In this document: in pieces, positions 33,916 to 37,198 of the stretch
How the letters are laid out: each line of letters starts with the position of its first letter
Numbering within the stretch: the first letter of the stretch is position 1
From: Maritimibacter sp.
Lineage (GTDB): Bacteria > Pseudomonadota > Alphaproteobacteria > Rhodobacterales > Rhodobacteraceae
Length of the DNA: 37,198 nucleotides
Direction of reading: 5' to 3'
Assembly (NCBI GenBank): GCA_011389895.1
Contig: JAABTN010000030.1
Coordinates: forward strand, 1-37,198
Program-made: the position numbers and the translations under genes
Notes under the pieces: generated by a model
Seen by the model: the letters and a program-made list of their open reading frames with translations, nothing else
Databases searched by the model: none
What the model was told of the DNA's origin: nothing

Positions 33916-34884
33916 TCAAGCGTCCACGTTGGCAAACTGCGTGCCCGCGCCCCCATCGGGCTTGGACCAGTCGCGCTTCACACCCAGACGCTGAAGAATG
34001 GCCGAGGCCACGAAGACCGAGGAATAGGAACCAACGATCACACCCCAGATCATCGCGAAGACAAAGCCACGGATCACATCGCCGCCCAGAACGAAGAGCG
34101 AAATGAGCGCGATCAGCGTGGTGACCGAGGTCACGACCGTCCGGCTCAGGGTTTCGTTGATCGAGAGGTTCAGAACCTCCTTGAGATCCATCTTCTTGTA
34201 ACGCCGCAGGTTTTCGCGCACCCGGTCGAAGACAACCACGGTGTCATTGAGCGAATAGCCCACGATGGTCAAAAGCGCGGCGATGGTGGCCAGGTCGAAC
34301 TGGATTTGCAGGACCGAGAAGACACCGATGGTCAGCACCACGTCATGCACCAGCGCGGCCACCGCCCCGACCGAGAACTGCCATTCGAACCGAAGCCAGA
34401 TATAGACCAACACCGTGCCGATCGCCGCGAGGACAGCATAGATCGCGGTTTTCACCAATTCACCCGACACCTTGGGCCCGACGCTTTCAACGCTGGGAAA
34501 CGAGATGGCGGGGTCGATGGATTGCAGCGCGCCCTCGACCGCCTGGATGGTCTCGACCGAGATCGACTCGTCGCCTTCCTGCGCCTGAATACGCACCATG
34601 GCGACGTTCTGGTCGGCGTCGAAATTCGGGTCGAACACCTCAGTAATCGCGACATCGCCAAGCCCGAGCGGCGCTATGGCATCACGGTATGCGCCCACAT
34701 CGACCGGCTGGGTGCTTTCCGTGCGGATCGTGGTGCCGCCCCGGAAATCGATGCCGAAATTCAGCCCGATCACGAAGAACGCGATGACAGAGACCACCAC
34801 CAACAGCGCGGAGAGGCCAAGCGTGATCTTCGAGCGAGAGAAGAAATCCCAATTCGTGTCGCGGGGAACCAGTCTAAGGCGCAT
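33916..34884 (-). CDS. secF: Protein translocase subunit SecF
   Basis: Membrane partner of SecD, using the proton motive force to help pull exported proteins across the inner membrane. The 322 residues start MRLRLVPRDTNWDFFSRSKI, include the family segment FGIDFRGGTTIRTESTQPVD after the first helix, a periplasmic domain, and the RND-type helices with IWLRFEWQFSVGAVAALVHD, LLTIVGYSLNDTVVVFDRVR, ENLRRYK and LNLSINETLSRTVVTSVTTL. All are diagnostic. One base separates it from secD, and the next gene abuts its stop. Confidence 0.98.
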   Translation of the reverse strand: MRLRLVPRDTNWDFFSRSKITLGLSALLVVVSVIAFFVIGLNFGIDFRGGTTIRTESTQPVDVGAYRDAIAPLGLGDVAITEVFDPNFDADQNVAMVRIQAQEGDESISVETIQAVEGALQSIDPAISFPSVESVGPKVSGELVKTAIYAVLAAIGTVLVYIWLRFEWQFSVGAVAALVHDVVLTIGVFSVLQIQFDLATIAALLTIVGYSLNDTVVVFDRVRENLRRYKKMDLKEVLNLSINETLSRTVVTSVTTLIALISLFVLGGDVIRGFVFAMIWGVIVGSYSSVFVASAILQRLGVKRDWSKPDGGAGTQFANVDA

Positions 34885-34885
34885 C

Positions 34886-36553
34886 TCAAACCTCCAGCGT
34901 TTTGGGTCGGCGGCGCTCGAACCAGAGCACCACCATCAACCGGGTGACGAAGATCGCCGTGAAGACCGAGGCGATGATGCCAAGGCCCAGCGTGACGGCA
35001 AAGCCCTTGACCGGGCCGGAGCCCATGATGAACAGGATACCGGCCGTCAGGAAGGTGGTGATATTGGCGTCCACGATGGCCGAGAGCGCCTTTTCATACC
35101 CCAGCTCGATCGACCGCGCCGGGCCACGCCCGGCCTTGATCTCTTCGCGTATGCGTTCGAACACCAGCACGTTGGCGTCGACCGCCATGCCGATGGTCAA
35201 GACGATCCCGGCAATCCCCGGCAGGGTCAGCGTCGCGCCGATGGCCGACAACAGCCCGAAGATCATGCCCACGTTCAGGATCAGGGCCACGTTGGCGATC
35301 ATCCCGAACCAGCCATAGCTTAGCCCCATGAAGATCAGCACACCGAGAAAGGCGACGATCGACGCGATTTCGCCCGCCGCGATGCTGTCGGCTCCAAGCT
35401 CTGGCCCGATGGTGCGTTCTTCCAGAAACGTCATCTCGGCGGGCAAGGCCCCCGCACGCAACAAGACGGCAAGGTTCGAGCTTTCCTCGACCGTGAATGA
35501 GCCCGAGATGATGCCGGAGCCGCCAATGATCGCCTCGTTGATCCGGGGGGCGGAAATCACCTCTTCATCCAGCACGATGGCAAAGGGGCTGCCGACATTG
35601 GCCGAGGTATAATCACCGAACAACCGCGCGCCCTGCGGGTTGAACCGAAAGCTCACCGCGGGCTGGCCGTTCTGGTTGAAACTGGGCTGCGCATCGACAA
35701 GGTCTTCGCCGGACACCACGGCGGTGTCTTCGAGCACGTAGAACACGCCCTCTTCGTCCATCGACGGGTAGAGCACATTGCCCACGCCGGGGCGCGTGGC
35801 GGCTTCCGTGGTGCGGCTGACCACCGGCTGGAACGTCAGCTTCGCGGTCGTGCCGATGAGGGCCTTCAACTCATCCGCCGAGCCAAGCCCGGGGACCTGG
35901 ATCAGGATGCGATCCTCGCCTTGGCGCTGGATCGTCGGTTCGCGCGTGCCGACCTCGTCGACCCGGCGGCGGATGATTTCGAGACTTTGCTGAATGGTCC
36001 TGTCGTCGGTCGCCAGCTTCTCGGCATCCGACAGCTCAACCGTGATCACGTCGGCTTCGTGGCTGACCACGAAATTGGTCGCCCCGGTGCCGGTCATGGT
36101 CATCACCGGCTCGGCCAGCGCCCGGATCAATTGCGCCGCATCCTCGATGTTGGTGGTGTTGCCGATGCGGATTTGCAGGGTGCCGTCATCGGTATCAAGC
36201 CGCCGGATCGTTCCGACCACAGCGCGGCTTTCGCGCAGGATCGGGAACACTTCGGACCAGATCGAATCCATCCGCTGCTCGTAGACATCCGACACCCGGA
36301 CCTCGGCCAGAAGATGCGCCCCCCCGCGCAGGTCGAGCCCGAGGTTGACCAGCGACGAGGGCATCCAGTCGGGCCATGCCGCCTTCTGAGCCTCAAGCTC
36401 CGGCGTGGTTTCACCGCCCGCAAGCTCGATTGCCTTGACCGCGTCGTTATGGGTTTCGACCCGCGGATAGAACAGGTTCGGCATGGCGAAGACCAGGCCC
36501 AGAATCACCAGACCGATGATCACAATCCGCCTGAAAAGTGAGATGTTCAGCAT
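34886..36553 (-). CDS. secD: Protein translocase subunit SecD
   Basis: Large six-helix partner of SecF, 555 residues. An N-terminal helix (MLNISLFRRIVIIGLVILGL) is followed by SLVNLGLDLRGGAHLLAEVR, a periplasmic domain with EIIRRRVDEVGTREPTIQRQ and ILIQVPGLGSADELKALIGT, and the membrane half containing ERTIGPELGADSIAAGEIAS, MAVDANVLVFERIREEIKAG and SIVDANITTFLTAGILF-like text (DANITTFLTAGILFIMGSGP). Start and length fit the family. yajC precedes it by 36 bp and secF follows after one base. Confidence 0.98.
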   Translation of the reverse strand: MLNISLFRRIVIIGLVILGLVFAMPNLFYPRVETHNDAVKAIELAGGETTPELEAQKAAWPDWMPSSLVNLGLDLRGGAHLLAEVRVSDVYEQRMDSIWSEVFPILRESRAVVGTIRRLDTDDGTLQIRIGNTTNIEDAAQLIRALAEPVMTMTGTGATNFVVSHEADVITVELSDAEKLATDDRTIQQSLEIIRRRVDEVGTREPTIQRQGEDRILIQVPGLGSADELKALIGTTAKLTFQPVVSRTTEAATRPGVGNVLYPSMDEEGVFYVLEDTAVVSGEDLVDAQPSFNQNGQPAVSFRFNPQGARLFGDYTSANVGSPFAIVLDEEVISAPRINEAIIGGSGIISGSFTVEESSNLAVLLRAGALPAEMTFLEERTIGPELGADSIAAGEIASIVAFLGVLIFMGLSYGWFGMIANVALILNVGMIFGLLSAIGATLTLPGIAGIVLTIGMAVDANVLVFERIREEIKAGRGPARSIELGYEKALSAIVDANITTFLTAGILFIMGSGPVKGFAVTLGLGIIASVFTAIFVTRLMVVLWFERRRPKTLEV

Positions 36554-36589
36554 ATGGCCCCTGCCCTGCCGGAGTGGTTTGGAAGCGGC

Positions 36590-36922
36590 TTACTTGCTCT
36601 CGGCCGGCTCGGTTTTCGACATCACCTGAAGCACCGAGGCACGGGTCATGCGGATTTTCACGCCTTCCGCGACTTCAACGTCGATCTCGCCATCGTCCTT
36701 CACCTTCGCGACCTTCCCGATGATCCCGCCCTGGGTCATGATCTGGTCGCCGCGCCGCAAGGCCTCGCGCATCTTCTGGTCTTCCTTGGCCTTCTTCTGC
36801 TGGGGCCGGATGAGGAAGAAATACATGATCGCGAAAACGAGGACCATGGGAATGAGCATTGAGTTCATGAGACCCCCGGCGGGGGCCCCTGCGGCCTGCG
36901 CGAAAGCGGGCGATACGAGCAT
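36590..36922 (-). CDS. yajC: Preprotein translocase accessory subunit YajC
   Basis: Small single-helix protein that associates with SecDF. The 110 residues start MLVSPAFAQAAGAPAGGLMN and carry the helix MLIPMVLVFAIMYFFLIRPQ, then the hallmark RPQQKKAKEDQKMREALRRG and DQIMTQGGIIGKVAKVKDDG. ATG at 36922 has AGGA seven bases upstream and is preferred over the open extension to 36994. It is the first gene of yajC-secD-secF. Confidence 0.96.
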   Translation of the reverse strand: MLVSPAFAQAAGAPAGGLMNSMLIPMVLVFAIMYFFLIRPQQKKAKEDQKMREALRRGDQIMTQGGIIGKVAKVKDDGEIDVEVAEGVKIRMTRASVLQVMSKTEPAESK

Positions 36923-36977
36923 GATGGCGTCCTTTGATGATTTGGGGCCTGACAACCCCTGCTTGGCTGGCGCGCAC

Positions 36978-37004
36978 CCTATATGGGCCCCCAAGGGTTG
37001 GCAA
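36978..37004 (-). promoter_or_regulatory. Possible promoter of yajC-secD-secF
   Basis: On the minus strand TTGCCA (37004-36999) and TATAGG (36983-36978) are separated by 15 bases, about 55 bases upstream of yajC. The spacer is short and the -10 element imperfect, so the call is tentative. The same 131-bp gap must also drive the divergent gene at 37054. Confidence 0.4.
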
Positions 37005-37053
37005 GCAATGGGGGGCGGTGTTTGATGGCGGCAGTAACGAGGGGGTGAGGCTG

Positions 37054-37198
37054 ATGCTCACAGAGGTCTGGACATGGTTCGTGGCGCACAGCCCGCTCGC
37101 GGTGCTCGCCGCCTTCGCGCTGGCCTTACTCGCCGTGCTCTTGGTGTTGCAGCAGATTCGCCCGGCGGATGATCGCGCGACCTTCACGGCGTGGCTGG
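37054..37198 (+). CDS. N-terminal fragment of an unidentified membrane-anchored protein
   Basis: From ATG 37054 the frame is open to the window edge, 48 complete codons. It reads MLTEVWTWFVAHSPLAVLAA then FALALLAVLLVLQQI, one clear membrane helix, followed by RPADDRATFTAWL, which should be the start of a soluble domain. GGTGAGG precedes the ATG; a GTG three codons upstream is an alternative start. It diverges from yajC. Too little is present to name a family. Confidence 0.6.
   Translation, partial: MLTEVWTWFVAHSPLAVLAAFALALLAVLLVLQQIRPADDRATFTAWL

Noticed and set aside
33013..34947. 644-codon open frame on the plus strand opposite secF and the TauE gene
   Set aside because: Composition dominated by Arg/Asp/Gln/His typical of antisense frames; no domain seen.

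Overview
This 37.2 kb window is high-GC, gene-dense chromosomal DNA from an alphaproteobacterium, most likely a Rhodobacteraceae (Roseobacter-group) member. The evidence is the gene content (fabD-fabG-acpP-fabF-mltG, rpsF-rpsR-rplI with an acidic L9 tail, yajC-secD-secF next to ccmABCDG, ppiD-trpE), the many 1-8 base start/stop overlaps, and intergenic palindromes followed by a C-run and a TATTT-type tail, which from memory resemble repeats common in that family. I see no rRNA, tRNA, CRISPR array, insertion sequence or prophage.

Layout, left to right. 1-2553 (minus): glycerol use, glpD then glpK (glpK runs off the left edge). 2661-4829: a bicupin (S)-ureidoglycine aminohydrolase facing a PhzS-like flavin monooxygenase. 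4998-6730 (plus): enolase and a small cupin. 6812-11653 (minus): the fatty-acid synthesis cluster fabD, fabG, acpP, fabF and the peptidoglycan transglycosylase mltG. An unrecognised two-helix membrane protein (11761-12345, minus) lies upstream of fabD. 12628-13893 (plus): rpsF-rpsR-rplI with a clear promoter and terminator. 14072-15898 (plus): a solitary cytochrome P450 and a small lipoprotein lytic transglycosylase. 15908-20147: an accessory patch with a secreted hypothetical protein, a DxD-containing putative glycosyltransferase, a divergent pair (possible GIY-YIG-fold relative and a frameshifted DUF2239 gene) sharing a 57-bp gap with two direct repeats 30 bp apart, an FkbM methyltransferase and a GT2-like glycosyltransferase. 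20549-21835 (plus): O-acetylhomoserine sulfhydrylase behind a 401-bp structured upstream region. 22043-23359 (minus): a membrane-anchored divergent polysaccharide deacetylase. 23527-29746 (plus): trpG-trpD, an aminotransferase overlapping trpD, ppiD and trpE. 29892-36922 (minus): yajC-secD-secF, a TauE/SafE permease, a Mth938-like protein and ccmA-B-C-D-G. The right edge holds the first 48 codons of an unidentified membrane-anchored protein.

How it works together: most of the window is housekeeping, covering central carbon metabolism, lipid and tryptophan synthesis, translation, Sec export, envelope protein folding and cytochrome c maturation. ccmE, ccmF, ccmH, trpC, trpB and trpA are not present here. 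The less expected parts are the DUF2239 divergon with its repeats and single-base lesion, the repeat-like palindromic elements found at all three convergent junctions with more than 80 bp of space, the metY upstream region, and an aminotransferase directly after trpD. I found no convincing wholly new multi-gene system; the DUF2239/GIY-YIG-like divergon is the best candidate for a poorly described module.
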